From Centroberyx gerrardi (Eukaryota > Chordata > Actinopteri > Beryciformes > Berycidae): a DNA stretch of 64,000 nt. Position numbers and translations under genes: made by a program. Below are positions 20,864 to 52,906 of the stretch, one piece after another. The notes beneath the pieces are model-generated. The model saw only the letters and a program-made list of their open reading frames with translations. It had not been told where the DNA came from and did not search any database. The stretch spans positions 13,955,572 through 14,019,571 of the forward strand of contig NC_136008.1 of the NCBI RefSeq assembly GCF_048128805.1, in the 5' to 3' direction. The first letter of the stretch is position 1; every line of letters begins with the position of its first letter.

Positions 20864-23800
20864 TTAAGAGAGAGGGCACTTTTTCTTCTTCTGGCGTGAT
20901 GCATTGGTTGCCTTGGAGATGGCATCCATGAGTATTTTGGAGAGGCATTGTGAAGAAGTTTGGGAAGAGATGCGGCAACACCGGCGGACAGCTGGGGAGG
21001 AAGGCTTCCTCGCTGAACACTGGCTCTCTGACATTTTCACAAGCTGGTTTCACAGAGAGAACAAGATCAAACAAATGACAAGTAACATGAGAAAACCTGT
21101 CTTGTGGGTTTACAGCTCCCATACTTTCATCACCTTCAATATTCTTTACTTTAAATGTTCCCAGCCATAAATATATAATATACAATATCAATCGTGTAAC
21201 TTTGTCTTCTGTGGGCAGAAAAATGCATATTCCACTATGCAGTTCTCTAGATTTTGTGCTGCCATTTTAATCCTTTTAAACTCACCTTCTCCGTAATACA
21301 TGAACTCTTCTGGTCTGGAGACAGAGGGCAGCACTGATTCACAAAGCTCTGGATAGGAAGGCCAACACTGAACCTGAAAACACAACCAGCTCGTCATTTA
21401 GTTTCTGACTTCACAGTAAACAGACTCAGTGTTTCTCAGTGAACATTGTACATATGGGTTTAGATCCTTGACAATGTTAATAACACAGAATGTAGATAAG
21501 TAGTGTGAGCATCAGTGAGTTCATTTTCTGCGACAAGAGAAAGACAGAATTGATAAAAAGAATGAATGGAAATAGAAAGGAAACAACAAATAAACTAGAT
21601 AAACAGTAGTTTCTCAACCCAACATCTACGAAAGAGAGAACCTGAGAGAGTGAGAAAGGGAGAGGGAAGGAGACAGACAGACAAAGAGGTCTGAGGAGAG
21701 ATGGAGAGAGAAAGTGTACTCTCTTACTTCTTCTTGATGATCTTGTGAGTATCACAGATTTGGCTGAGGGAGGGGTCCTGAGGGGTGGCAGCAGGGGCAG
21801 CCGATAAGTCCACATCGTAACCCGGGTGAGGAGCACTGGCTTGGAAACAGTCGTATCGCTCTTGACCCTCAGCCTTCTCACAACATGTGAAGTTCATCCT
21901 CCCCCCCTTCTCCTCCCCGCAGAACCTGTCCATCTCCTCACGCCACTAATAAGCAAAGGGGAAAGGCAGAGAGAGATTTGATTCCTCATTATTGTATTAA
22001 AAATGGCCAAATGAAGAAAGTATTGCATTAGCCTATGCATCTCACAACATCAAACATCTCATTTGATCCGTTTTCCAGTTCAGCAGATGCTCTCTATACC
22101 TTCCCATCAGCACAGGTGAAAACCTCCTGCTGCCTTTTGCAACACTGTTTGAATCCCCTTTCCACACGATTAATGGTCTTCGATTGACGAGCCAGCCAGC
22201 CGTAGCCTTTGCGCGGCAGGCACTTGAGATCGTAGCGGGGGCGGAGCTTGCGGTAGCGGCAGAGTGATTCAATGTCAGCTGCGGTGGGCCGTCCAGGAGG
22301 AAAGCTGATGTCGACGTTTTGGGGAGCAGATGGCAGTGGCTTCCTCTGCTTCTTTCCTCTGACGCTGTGTGGAGTCAACTCCGTCCTGCAAGTATGAGAC
22401 ATGAGATCAGAGTCAGACGTGACCTCGTTTCACCTCCAGAGCACTTTCGAAATGGAGAGAGTGGGGCTGATACTGTGAGGTCCCTTGTCAACCCTCCTCC
22501 ACACCTATTCATCACTCTTTGTCTCTATTTCTTTTGGCTGAAGGCATGGCACTGGCTAAGTGTGCAGCATATTTTAAATTGTTAATAGAAACCAATTTCT
22601 GTTTTTGTCTTCTGCACACAAGTATAAATGTTAGAATATAATTTCTATCTGCTGTGAAAGTTTCATGCAGCTACCGAGTGGGCCTGAGAGGAACCAATTT
22701 ACTCTACTGTTAGATTAATTGTATCTTTTTTTACTTCACTGTCCTTAGACACTTTGGCAGTATTGTTCTTATGACATGCCAATAAAGCATGTTGAATTTA
22801 ATTGAATTGGAACCAGTACAGTCAGACGCCCTTTTTTCATGCATGGTCACACCGTATTATTACACTTAAATTTGTAGATTTTTTCATTGATTTTAAATAT
22901 CATAATTTTGCTAAGAAGATTGATATGTAACATGTAAAAAAAGGTAACATCATTATTTCCATTAATGTTCTTTTTCTTTATTTCCCTCCATACCTCTGGC
23001 ACGTGCTGGGGTCAAACAAGAAGTTGGGTGCAGAAGTAATTGCTGGCACTGGCACCTCCTCTGTGGGCAGGTAGTCGGGGTTCGGAGCGTCCCGCTGGAA
23101 GCAGTTCAGCCTGTCACTGCCGCTCTGTTTGCAGCAGTGGTAAACACGATCCTTCACCGCCGTGTCTTGCCGACAGAAGGACTCTACCGCCTGCGTCCAC
23201 TGCAGTAGACACAGGAAAACAATAGAAACAGATTGGGTGTATCAATTATTGGGTGTGTATCAATTAAACTCTTATATACTAACGCAGGCCTGAGGTCATA
23301 TTCTGAGTGAAAGACATACCCACATTTATTTTAGAGCATCTTAAGAAATTAAAATAAGACAAAAGTAACCAACAATGAAAAAATAAACAGGGTAAGAAAA
23401 AGGCGTTAACATGAACGTAATGCTGTTTTAACTGAAGAATTTAGTACAAGTCTCTTGCTTGCCCTCAAACAGCTTCACAGACAGGAAATCATGCCAAGGC
23501 CTGTCTGTTGTCTGCCGGGGTTTCATATCGTGGGCTTATCAAGTGGAAGCACCCGAGGCCTCCAGTTCTGTTCAAAGAATGTAAATACCATCATCGCTGC
23601 AATCCGAAGAATGTTTCATGCAGTATTTTATCTTTGGGCTGGTAAAAAATGTGTATAAGTATGACAATATGTTCAGCTCACTACACAACTGGTATGCGAT
23701 ACTGGTTATACGACGCTGCTGTCTCACAGTATCAGGAATGAAGCTGAAATTAATATAAAGTTACAAAATTTGACATTTACATGAAAGTCTATGAGAGAAA

Positions 23801-24847
23801 CCTGTTTGTTTCTTCCTTAACATGAGGGATTAAGTGGATAGTGTTGAATATGTCTTGCTATTTAACATGAAATTGTGATATTGTTGCTGTATAATGATAT
23901 GTTGAGTGATAATATTATGCTGCATCGCTGGTTGAGAGTGCAAGTGTCTTGAGTGAGAAGATACTGAAATAACCTGAGCAGAAACACCAACAACAAAGAA
24001 AAACAAATCGAATGAAACAGAACCAGGGCAAAAAGAAACAGGATATAAATTACACAATGCAAAAAAAACGAGCAAAATCAAAGACAGAAGCGGTCACTGG
24101 AACTCACCGCCTGTGTGGTACAGCACAGCATCTCTTCCTGTGTCCACGTCTGCTGCCCCTTGCAGCACACGCTGAACCCGGACTCGGCATTATTGACGGC
24201 TTCCGCCCTGCGTTTCAGCTGGCCAAAACCGGACTGGGGGAAATAGGTGTCCGAGTAGCGAGGGCGGCGGTCGCCGTGGACACAGATGGCCGGGAGGTTG
24301 GCATAGGTCGGCTGGCCGGGGGGGAACTGAACGCGATAGTCCAACATGGGAGGACCACCGAAAGAACGGGGCCCAAACATTGGTCGACCTTAAGAGGGAA
24401 GGGCGGGAAACGAAAACATTCAGCAGGTGGGACAGTGGAGAGAGGGCCTGAGCACGGTAGATGACAAATCAAGAGAGAGAGAGAGAAGAAAAAGATACAC
24501 ACGTCCTCTAGGTGTGAAATCTGTATCCATGGTGACATCAACCTGGGACAGACCTGGGTCGGCCGCTCTGGAGCCCCCTGACAGAATATAGGCAGTATTA
24601 TCAACCAATACTTTGTTTTTTATGTTTTCTGTATGGCATTTCTGCTTTATTCTAAGCTTCAGTAGATAGAACGCACACCCAGTGAGGTGCAGGCGTGAGG
24701 CTTTTGTAACAATTCCACTCCAGAAAATTCAAGTCACACACTGCTCTTTTCTTTTCGTGTTTTATCTATTCCACCACACGTTTTCGGCTACATGGCCTTC
24801 GTCAGGGTGATGTAGCTGAAAACGGACAGGATATGGTGGCGTAAAGC

Positions 24848-24881
<34 letters not shown>

Positions 24882-26000
24882 AGCATGCGACAAAAGGTCA
24901 TGGGACAATTTGAAACAAAGCTGTCATGATTATTTGGTATGTATAGTAGCCCACTGAGCCAACAGGAAACGCTAAATCAAATATTTAAAAACAGCACCAT
25001 GCCTCTCTCCCTCAGGGCTTTGGATGCCTATAGTTTTATAACTCATTGCTGTTCAGCTAGAGTTACAGGCACAAATCTGAGCAGGTGCAGTGACAAATGT
25101 TTAAAGTGCACACATATGGTCAGCTATGTATTAGTGTCAAAACAAATACAAAAGGTACGAAGGCAAACCCCACCTCTGGGATCGAGGAACTCTGTCAAGT
25201 CCACCTCTTTCTGCATAATATCAGGCTCTTGCTGATTCATCTCTGAAAGACACATAGGGATGTTTTTTCCAATTGTAAGGTTATTTTAAACCTATACATA
25301 TATATCCACCTAAGCCATTTTGGCCAGCTATGTATTTGTGTCAAAACAGGGGTCATAATAAAAGGTAGTAAGACAAATGTTACCTATGGGATCGAGGAGA
25401 TCGGTCAAGTCCATCTCTTTCTGCATGAGATCAGGCTCTGGCTGATTCATCTCTGAAACACACACATGGATTTTTTCCCCCCAATTATAAGGTTATTTAA
25501 AAAAAAATAATGTGACTTCACAAAGTACAGCACCAGACAGACAAGGAGAAACACACACATACACACACCTTGTAGGATTTTATCAATGTCAAAGGTCACC
25601 TCACGCTGCTCAATGATGGGCCCATCTGGAAATTTGTACACACAAAACCACACAAAGAGAGAGGGAGAGACAGGGAGAGAGACAGAAAAAGTTATGAAAC
25701 TCACCATTTTTAATTTACAAATTCTACTGACAGACAACCAAGAATCTTCTTAGAATAGGCGAGTATTTTTGAAGTATTTTTTGATATAGGAATAGTGTCA
25801 GTACGTCGCCACAAGTAAACGTAGTACACGAACAAACATGGAGCCTGGCCTTCAGCCAAATAGCCAAACACAACAATTTCTGTGCTACTTACAAGCAAAC
25901 AATAATCACAGAAAAAATAATAATACTAACCCTCGGATGCTGAACTCGCGAAAATCAAGACAAACGCACACGCGCAGACGAGAGCCCAAGACCAGCCCAT
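20864..26000 (-). CDS. ecm1: Extracellular matrix protein 1
   Basis: Secreted matrix glycoprotein with serum-albumin-like double-loop cysteine motifs. Eleven coding exons: 26000-25931, 25625-25569, 25452-25384, 25242-25174, 24577-24503, 24388-24108, 23199-22994, 22385-22100, 21945-21728, 21373-21286 and 21043-20864; all phases close to 532 aa (human about 540). Residues 1 to about 20 are a signal peptide (MGWSWALVCACAFVLIF). The acidic, cysteine-free N-terminal part ends near residue 113. Two related domains follow, each opening with an FPPGQPT/FPPGRPT motif and R..RYS/RYD, with six CC-containing motifs such as CCKQSGSDRLNC, CCKRQQEVFTC and CCEKAEGQERYDC. The C-terminus is basic (RQKKKKCPLS). 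The exon ending at 21728 has an in-frame TAA immediately across its donor (AAGAA|GTAAGA), so retention of that intron would give a shorter protein. Exons 3 and 4 are duplicates. Confidence 0.93.
24630..24915 (-). mobile_element. Inverted SINE split by another insertion
   Basis: 24636-24655 ('tggcatttctgctttatt') matches the inverted tail of the SINE at 3620-3800, and 24845-24915 (GA-rich, then 'cagcatgcgacaaaaggtcatggg') resembles its inverted body. Between them lie about 190 bases containing 'acgttttcggctacatggccttcgtcagggtgatgtagctgaaaac', which reads as a separate repeat with an internal inverted repeat. It lies in the ecm1 intron between exons 4 and 5. Confidence 0.45.
24848..24879. repeat. 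(GA)n microsatellite
   Basis: About 16 GA units inside the split SINE in an ecm1 intron. Confidence 0.9.
25174..25452 (-). repeat. ecm1: Tandemly duplicated ecm1 exons 3 and 4
   Basis: 25384-25452 and 25174-25242 are both 69 nt, both phase 1-1, and encode closely similar peptides (EMNQPEPDLMQKEMDLTDLL versus EMNQQEPDIMQKEVDLTEFL). The flanking intron DNA is also shared ('tatgtattngtgtcaaaaca', 'aaaggta.gaagacaaa'), so the duplication unit of roughly 210 bases includes exon plus intron. Confidence 0.9.
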
Positions 26001-26330
26001 TGCAAACGTGTTGATCGTGTCGGTGTCCGGTCTGTCTGTCCTGTCCTGTCCGTCCTCGCGACCGACTGGCCCTCTCTCGGCTTTGGGTTCCGCTAAATCC
26101 TGGCCGAGTGCGCAGAGCCGCCCAGGAAAACACGCCTGCGGGACGGCGCGGTCAGACGGCCCCGGTAATTGGTCCAGCAGAGGCTGCCGTGCTGTCTGTC
26201 TGTGGGCGGGAGAGGCGTGCGAGTGAAGCCCCGCGACCGGGCAAACCTTTTTTTTATGGTTGTTTTGTGATTTAAGAGTTGAGGCGGAGTGAGGAGCAGA
26301 GGAGAGGAGGGAGGGAGAAAGTTTTCCACC
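26001..26330 (-). promoter_or_regulatory. ecm1: ecm1 5' UTR and proximal promoter
   Basis: GC- and CpG-richer than the flanking DNA, directly upstream of the ecm1 start codon. It reads open in several frames but resembles no protein. No TATA box can be defended at a fixed distance. Confidence 0.4.
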
Positions 26331-29300
26331 ATGAGTCATCGGTGATCCGCTCAAATCTAGGCTGTCATTACATGGGAAAATACCAGTTACCCTCTCACAT
26401 GGGTGTCTGGGCTCCTGTGTGGACATGAATTTAGTTTCATGTTTTCAGTCTGCGCAGTGGGAGGCGGCGTAACAGAGGGTGATGACAAGCAGCTTTAGGC
26501 TCGAAGTACTCAAAGTAATTAATACTCACCGTCATGTTATTAAGCTTGGTGAGTTTACTCACTAATTAGGCTATCACCATGTCATCACCGTGTACGAGAC
26601 GGGTTTAGTGTTTACCAACACGCGGTTGAGCCAATCAGCCGTTCCTGCTGAAACACGTGACGAGTCAGGGCTGCAAAATAATTTGACTATAGGATTTTGT
26701 CAAATAGGTGATTGGCATTTCCTGTGTTATTAAGCAAAATAATAATAATTACAATAATAATAATTAACTATTTATATAGGCACTTTTCTCAGATTAATTT
26801 ACAAAGTGCTTTATAGCCAAACAGTAAAATATTAAGTGAATACAGTCTTTCAAAATGACCAGTTTCATTTATTAAAGACTAATATCTGTGAACATTGTTG
26901 TATTGCTTGGTGTGCTTGCTTACGATTTCCATGTGTAAAATTTCATGTGCAACACATTGAAGAAATAAATATAAAAAACTATTCAACTAAAAAATCTTTG
27001 TTAATAGACACTACTGGTTATAGACTGAGTTGACTAATTGACTAAGAGAGGGCAACCCCACTGAAATCCTGACACTTTAATATGTCACATAGCTTGAGCA
27101 TGGATTGAGTCTGTCCAACTGTTCAGAATAAATAAAGTTTGTTTGGGCTCAGACCCCCAAATGAGCTATATTTCACGTGCAGTCACAGTTGTGAACCAGA
27201 AAATGCACCAACATCTCCTGGAATTCACTTGAAGTAATGTGACTGGAGCCTTTTACAGCTTCCTGCTTTGATGTCTGTACCTGTCCCACAGTGTAATTAT
27301 CAACAGCCTCTCTTGGATAGCATCAGCACTGTGGTGTGGGCAGGAGGATGGAGCTGTGTATTGGTGTGGCATCACAGATTACAACTAAGACTTTGTCTGT
27401 GTAGAGAAAAATGCTGTGAAATTTCACTAAAGCAAAATGATCTAAGTACAAGGAGACTGGGGAACCTGTGACTACAGAAGTTCATTGGTACTCCTCTGAA
27501 TTGTACTTCTTTTTTATTTTGCTTTAACCAAAATAAGAAAAGAAGTAGGGAATTGCCTCTTCTGCAAATTGACGACTTCTCCAAGGACGTACTGTAGGAA
27601 AACCTAACAGCTGAAAATGGGTTGTATTCCCCTTCACCATGAATCATGATGGCTTACTTGGCTCAAGCAACGTGCCGCAGATTTGTGTGTTATTGTTTGT
27701 TCAACATGAGCGAGGTCTGAATGGCCTCTGGTAATCCTTGTAATCCCACATTGAGAGTGAGTCCAGGGTTAACAGTGCCTCAAGGATTTCGCTGTAAAAG
27801 GCTGACAGTGACCTCTACACAACCCCCCTCCCTTCCTCTTGGCCTCCCTCAGCTTCCCCACCTCCGCACCCTCCCACCCCCACCCCCACTCCTCCATATT
27901 AACTCCGTAACAGAGTGCAGTAAATCAGACTAGAGAACAGTACTCGCTGCCCGACTGGTGCTTTGTGTCAGATTAGACTGTGGCTTAATGAGTTTCCATG
28001 GTCTGTTGTTTAGGCTATATTGCATGGATTAACCAAGTCTTCTGCTGTTCTGCCCACAGCGCTTTCCCATCATACACCCACAGCAGGTATTAGGATCAAA
28101 GTTTATGGTTGTTGGTGGTGGGTCCTGTCCGGAAAAAACTGTACAGAAGTGTGTTTGTCCTGGGAGAGAGAAGACATTCCCCCAAGACAGGTCAGAGAGC
28201 ACAGGAGGGCAAACAAACCCCCAGGCTGCAGAGGGGCCACAATGTGCCCGCTCTCATTTTCCTTCACCAGAAGAGGAAACCTACAGTTTGTAGCAAAAGT
28301 ATCAGGACAGAGGATTGCAACTATAGTTTTTCCTTGCTGTGAAGCCATGAGATTTTGTGTCAGCATGAGGTGAAAGTACAGAACATCTGACTGTGGGTTT
28401 AAAACATTTGGATAAAAAACTTTTTGTCAGCATTCCTACCATAAATACTAGAACGAATAAATGAATTTAAGTCATGAGAGTTCATTTTTGTCACCAACCC
28501 CTCATACATAATCAGTGTGTGACGTTTATGACCCAAGAATATAACCAGACAATATCTTTTTATCCTTTTAGATAATCCGTCAAGCAGAAAATGCAGCTTG
28601 ATGAATCTCAATGCTTGTGTATAAGATGTTACTTGAAGGACAGACTGTGCCCAACAGTACAGTACTCTTCCTGACAGACATCTAAACAACATGATTTTAA
28701 TGGTAGTTATCCCAGAACTTATGCTCACATGAAACTTGGGGTTGCCTGAAACAACTGACACCTTTCTAAACCAAACTTGAACACGCAAGCAAAAAATACA
28801 AATAATCTATAGTCTGTCTGTGCTTTTGAGTCATAGTCATTTATTATATATAAATTTATTTATAGTAAGAAATACAAATTTCATAGGTTTACAGCAAAAT
28901 TAACCAATTTCACTCCTATGTCATAATACTTTAACCCCTCTATGATCCAACTTCTCAGAAAGCTGCTTTTTTCGTTCCCAGTACTAGCCGACACCCACAC
29001 ACACAGGAAGAGACAACAGATGACTAACTGTAATTGTAACATGGTAAGAAGTGCATTTAACAAAATGTTAGGGTTCATGTTTTTCTGGATGTCGACTATA
29101 GCCTGACCCGCTGGCAGAAGACTGAACAAGCCATCTGACCTAAAGGATATGTGGCTTTTCACAGGCAGCAGGTCTTCTTTACCATGTCGTCGTTTGGACT
29201 CAGAACTATTTTAGTCACTTCCTCTCAACTTGGTTAGCAACATTCTTCTTCTTCTGTGCCAACTTGCTGACGACTTTCCACAGGCAAATGCCAGTGTCTG

Positions 29301-29650
29301 CTTTAGGGTCACCCACATGACTAATCTTTACTTCAAATAAAGTAAGTCTTTGCACTTCAGCTACAACTATATGGTGCAGAGACTTTGCCTGGCTGATTAA
29401 ACATTATTCTTCGATATACTTAACATCCTTGAAGGTAACAAAATCATGCATAACATTTCATGGCTGTGCTATGAGTGAATTGTGCTATTTGTTGGAGATC
29501 ATCATGATTAGCATCTCTATTATCACCCAGGTCTAGCTGGATCTTTCTGCTTGTCTGTTTCAGTCTTATATAACTGTTTATATTACGTTACGCTTGTTCA
29601 AAAATAGACAAATAAAGTGGCCACATCCGCTTGGTTTCATAGCCTCCACA
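26331..29650. other. Intergenic region between rorc 3' end and ecm1 promoter
   Basis: Mostly AT-rich unique-looking DNA. 27815-27900 is pyrimidine-rich with CCCACCCCCACCC. No exon, RNA gene or transposon can be supported. Confidence 0.4.
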
Positions 29651-29651
29651 G

Positions 29652-29657
29652 TTTATT
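29652..29657 (-). terminator. rorc: Candidate poly(A) signal of rorc
   Basis: AATAAA on the minus strand about 840 bases after the rorc stop codon. Confidence 0.45.
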
Positions 29658-30419
29658 GGAAGACTTGCATGGAATTAACTTGATCATAATCTCATCTGTT
29701 CCAGGAACACAGATGACTACATCCAGACATACTTGATGATGAAAACCTTTGTTCATTACTTCATTACTCATGGCTTTATTCAAAGATATGTAGAGAAAAC
29801 AAAACATATGCAAGTTAATCTGAAAAAAGAACAGTTTACACACAGAAAGAGATTTCTACTCGCACATTTCCAACTGAATATTTTTTTCTACATTTAATGC
29901 AATATCTTTTCAAAGCTCAATAGGATTGAGACATAAACACCTGTGAGGTTTTATTCAAACACAAAGGATTACATTTTGGAGGTACCGCTGCTATGTAGCG
30001 CTTATTAATCAATCCTTAAGAAGACATCAACCTGAGGAGAAAGACTACTATACGATCTAGAACAGACTGACATACAGTAGCTGTAGCTGTACAGTGACAT
30101 GAACACTTACTTTTGTATCAGCTAACAGCTGGACAGAATCACAAAAGAACATCCTGAGTGGAAATTAATCATGTACCCCATTGACAATGTACTCGGACAT
30201 AGTATTCTCAAACAAAAACAATGTGTGTGTTTCCTTGGAATAATCAAAATACATTTAAGCTATCAAAATATTTATGTTTGACATCTACAAAAAAAGCTCT
30301 GCTGGAAGTAATACTTGACACACTATACTACTACTGTGCTTTTCTCGTTTATTTCCATTATTAGAAAAATAGATTCTGTTAGCAAGTGATGATGAGACTT
30401 AATCAAATATGAATGCGTA

Positions 30420-30421
<2 letters not shown>

Positions 30422-30458
<37 letters not shown>
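30422..30458. repeat. (GT)n microsatellite in rorc 3' UTR
   Basis: About 18 GT units, read as (CA)n in the rorc transcript about 40 bases after the stop codon. Confidence 0.95.
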
Positions 30459-30496
30459 ATGGATGTGAGGGAGTGTACTGAAGATGACTCAGTTCC

Positions 30497-49056
<18,560 letters not shown>

Positions 49057-49491
49057 AACTCTCCTGTCAAAACAACTTGTGGCCCTGTACACGCACGCAC
49101 TCACTCGCCCACCTATCGGTCGGTTACACACCTCTCACTCACACAAACCGCAGACGAGTGCTTAGTCAGTTGGTTTGAGTTCCACCTGCCGCCATTTGAC
49201 TCACAAGTAGGCTGATTTCACAAACTCGGGCTTCTCACACTACCTGTTGTTCTAGCGCCCGGGCCGGCGCAGGCATTTGAAAACATGCACTGCCATCTCC
49301 TCAACAGTCCTCAGAGCGGATTCCCAAACTCAACCGGCATCTTGTTCTCTGTCCGTCTCCTTTCTTCAACAATACACCTCCTCTTGTGTTGACGTTTTCA
49401 AATAATTAAATTCCCCCAAGGCAGAAGTACAGAGCGCAGCTGGACCGGCCGTCCACAAGCCGCGCGCTCCGGTTTCCCCCGCTCTCGCTCG

Positions 49492-49533
<42 letters not shown>

Positions 49534-49680
49534 CTCGCTCTCTCGCTCTGTGCGCCCTGACCGTCCCGGCCTGGAGAGTTATGTCACCGGGACTTACGTA
49601 ATAGCAGCGGATCGGGTTTTGCTTTGTAGTGTTCAGTTGAGAAATATAATCCCATGTTGCTGCCACAAATTTCCGCCGCA
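49057..49680 (-). promoter_or_regulatory. rorc: rorc 5' UTR and CpG-rich promoter
   Basis: Upstream of the rorc start codon. 49250-49280 and 49440-49620 are conspicuously rich in G, C and CpG (for example 'gcgcccgggccggcgc', 'ccgcgcgctccgg') compared with the AT-rich surroundings, fitting a vertebrate CpG-island promoter. A long CT tract lies within it. Confidence 0.55.
49481..49548. repeat. (CT)n tract with CG interruptions in rorc promoter
   Basis: GCTCTCGCTC units followed by pure CT; read as (GA)n on the rorc strand. Confidence 0.95.
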
Positions 49681-49689
49681 CTAATCAAG

Positions 49690-52600
49690 ACAATACAATG
49701 CATGGAAGGGAATTTAGATTCCGCTGCAAATTTGGCCCGGTTCTTTCACGGGAAAGTATTAAAAGAAAATAACATGCGTGGCCCATAGCTTGGTACTATT
49801 TCAGACTTGCCACCTGCGGGGGGCGTTTGCATGCAATTTATAGAGGGATTTGTTAATAATCGCATGCCCAATTTCGGCGTTACATAACGAGTAGGCCTAC
49901 CTTGCTTGGAAACAAAATAACTGCACTCGCGAGAAATAGTCTATGCCTTCTCGGTTCATATCATTACTGTGCAGGCTTTAAGTAGGCCAGCATGGCACGA
50001 ACACTGTCTGGGTTAGGGCCTCCATTCCCACTGGGCCACACATGCTAAAAATGAATGCGCGCATGGTAGCCTGCTTCTGCACTTTGGATAAAAGCGTCCG
50101 CCAAATGCCATAGGTAACACTTGGCACGAAGCCCAAATGAAAAGGATAAGTGTTTAAATTTGTCTGGTGAATATACCCTTGGGCACCTGCACCCTGACAA
50201 TATCTTCCTCATCTAGTAGGCTACTAGGCCTCTGTGCGTGTTAGACATAGGGATAGTAGAGGTTGATGAGCTGAATATTTGGCTTTTCTATAAACTTATT
50301 TGACATTTAACGTTAAAAAAAAAACAACAATTCTGTAAATGCTACACACATGCAGTGGACAGCTTGTTCAGGTGGTTTTACCTAAGAACTGAAACTCTCT
50401 GCACTCTGCTCCCCACTCCCTCAAAGCCAACTTGACCACATATGGCTCTCTTCAACAACAAATACCAAAAATAAATAACCGCTGGTGTTCATTTGTCCTA
50501 CATGCCCCCTCCCCCCCACCACACACACGAAGAGACTTCAGAAACTGTACTATCCATCTCTGCACTTCACTGAGGTTAGAGATGTGAGGGGCCTCACAAG
50601 ACCACTGTGTCCCATGCACACAGGCAGTGTGATGAACCCATACACTCAGAAACCACACTATCAGACCAAACTGTGAGAACTCAAGTTAAAAGGTATGTGT
50701 GTGTGTGCGTATGTGTGTGTGTGGGGGGGGGAGGGGGGGGGTGGTGTATCAGGAGGCCAGAAAACCCTTGTAAGCATAAATTTATCATTCGCTAAACAAA
50801 TCAGCAGTACCTGGTAGACGGTAATATTGAAAATAATTGTTATTTTTTTTAAATGGATAGATTAATTATCTTGTAACAGTAAAAGTGCAAAATCTTTGAG
50901 TGATTACCATCCAAAACCCATTGCTCATTTACCAAAATAAAGCACATATAGGGGAGGGCTAGTGATGTTTAGACAAGCTAAGTACAGTGTTGTCAATGAG
51001 CACTATATTCCAGTGTCAAACACATCAGTGGATTACAGGAGTGAGACTTTGCCACAAGAGCTCATCATGTCTGTTAGGCATTTTCTTTCTGGACAAAAAT
51101 ACTGTGAATAGGTTCTGAGAATAGTTGGACAGTAAAGGAATTGGGGCAGTTCAGTCTAAATATGTGGATTTGTAGAATTTTTGTTTCTTCAGCTTATTCT
51201 ATAGCAAAATAAAAAGCAGTGACTGAAAACAATAGCAAAGATTAACAAGATAACTGATGAACTTTAAAGCTGCTGCTGGTGGTTGGTGTTTTGCTTGAAT
51301 TCAGCAAAAGTTACCTTCATGTTGGGTGAACATAAATGAGTAAGAGAATATGTCAATCTTGGCAATATCCCCATTGCTCTATTTCTAAAATATAGCTGAA
51401 TGGAACCAAACAGTAAATGTTTCTCATGACAGTGAATGTGAAACTCCCTCCTTTGTGTTCCATAATGGTTTTTCCACAAGGCTACTGTGCCACACTCAAG
51501 GCATGGGATGTTTTTTTCATTGTGTTTTGTGCAGTTTGGTTTGGTTCAGTTATGCTACATGCATTGCTGACAAGGTACTCAACTTTATTTGGTACTAACT
51601 CACTAACAAAGGGTGTTGGCAGGGATGTCAACAATACGTTGTCGACTTGCAAACAGTGTGCACAACTGTTTCAATGTGAAACCGAAGCATGCTGATACCA
51701 TCCAATACCCTCAGTAGGTCCAGTATGTGTGTAACAGAGTACTTGCAATAAAATAATCTGTACGCTAGCAGAATTAGTCCTATGCAGGTCGTTTTCAGGT
51801 GTCTGTAACGAGAGCTCCGTGGTCTGCAGCAGCTGCCAGAGCAGTACAGATCTCTGTGATGTGGACAGTGTGAATTAATGTTACGGTAACGCTGTGGCAC
51901 GCATCAGTCATTTCTGACTGAAAGGAACTTGTTCAATGTGTGAGTGACTGAGAGAAAACTACCAAGACACCACCATGATAACTATCACCATGATTACTTG
52001 GGTTTCAAAACCCTTTATGTTTGTCAAAAATTATTAGTGCGCCAAAAAAAATGAATGTCTCCATTGTGAATTTCAGTGAGCACTGTGACACTTGACATAC
52101 CCATTGAGTGCAAGTCCACACCTCATATTCAAATATAACCACATCCACCACATGGTGGGGCAATAGTAACAACCCACACTTCAAAATCAAAACTAAGAGG
52201 TTTAAGCTAAAGGGTGCAACTCAGGCTTGTTGGCTGAAATGAAACAAAAGCTTTCATATTCTGAAACCTAGCCTTCTTTATTTTCAAAAGTAAATATGAA
52301 CCCTAGCTTCCTCCAAGTGCATAAATCCCAAACAGACCAAAAATAGTGTAGGATAGCCTGGGATTCTCTTCAGCAAATGTATTAAAAACCTTGTTTATCC
52401 AAGTTGATCACAGAGTACCAAATCCATGACAGTCTGACTTATTATAATACCAAATATTTAAATATTAGCGTCTGTTCAATCAAATCTTCCGACATTTACC
52501 ACACATGCTCTTGGTTACATTGGCAGTCAAGCTACGAAGTTTGGTCAAGAGTGATTGTTATGGCATATATCTAGCTTTTAATTCAAAAATGCTTTAAAAT

Positions 52601-52900
52601 ACGTATAGAAAATTGAGTGCATTTGGCAGGAACAATCTAAGGAACATGCTGTATTTACAAACTTATATATAAATGAGCCGGAGGGAGAACAAACCATTGG
52701 ATTTTGAACATATGGGCAACATATGGGTAACAAATCTAATGATCCAATCTATTTGCAAAAGATGATGAGAAGCATAAAACTTAGTATGTTCACAAATGAA
52801 AAAGACGCCATCATTGATTCTCTGTTTCAAACAATATCAGCTGTTGGCAAACAGATAAAGATATGCTGCATGTGATTTGTACAATACCCTTAGGCACGGC
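49690..52900. other. Intergenic region between them4 3' end and rorc promoter
   Basis: AT-rich DNA without recognisable exons. A GT tract followed by poly-G lies at 50695-50742. An alternative AATAAA for them4 on the minus strand is at 52277-52282. Confidence 0.4.
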
Positions 52901-52906
52901 TTTATT
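52901..52906 (-). terminator. them4: Candidate poly(A) signal of them4
   Basis: AATAAA (in 'taataaagcc' on the minus strand) about 470 bases after the them4 stop codon. Confidence 0.45.

Noticed and set aside
25926-26426. 166-codon ORF including the ecm1 signal peptide
   Set aside because: The upstream part is 5' UTR/promoter read-through. The MGWSW start at 26000 gives a standard signal peptide directly.
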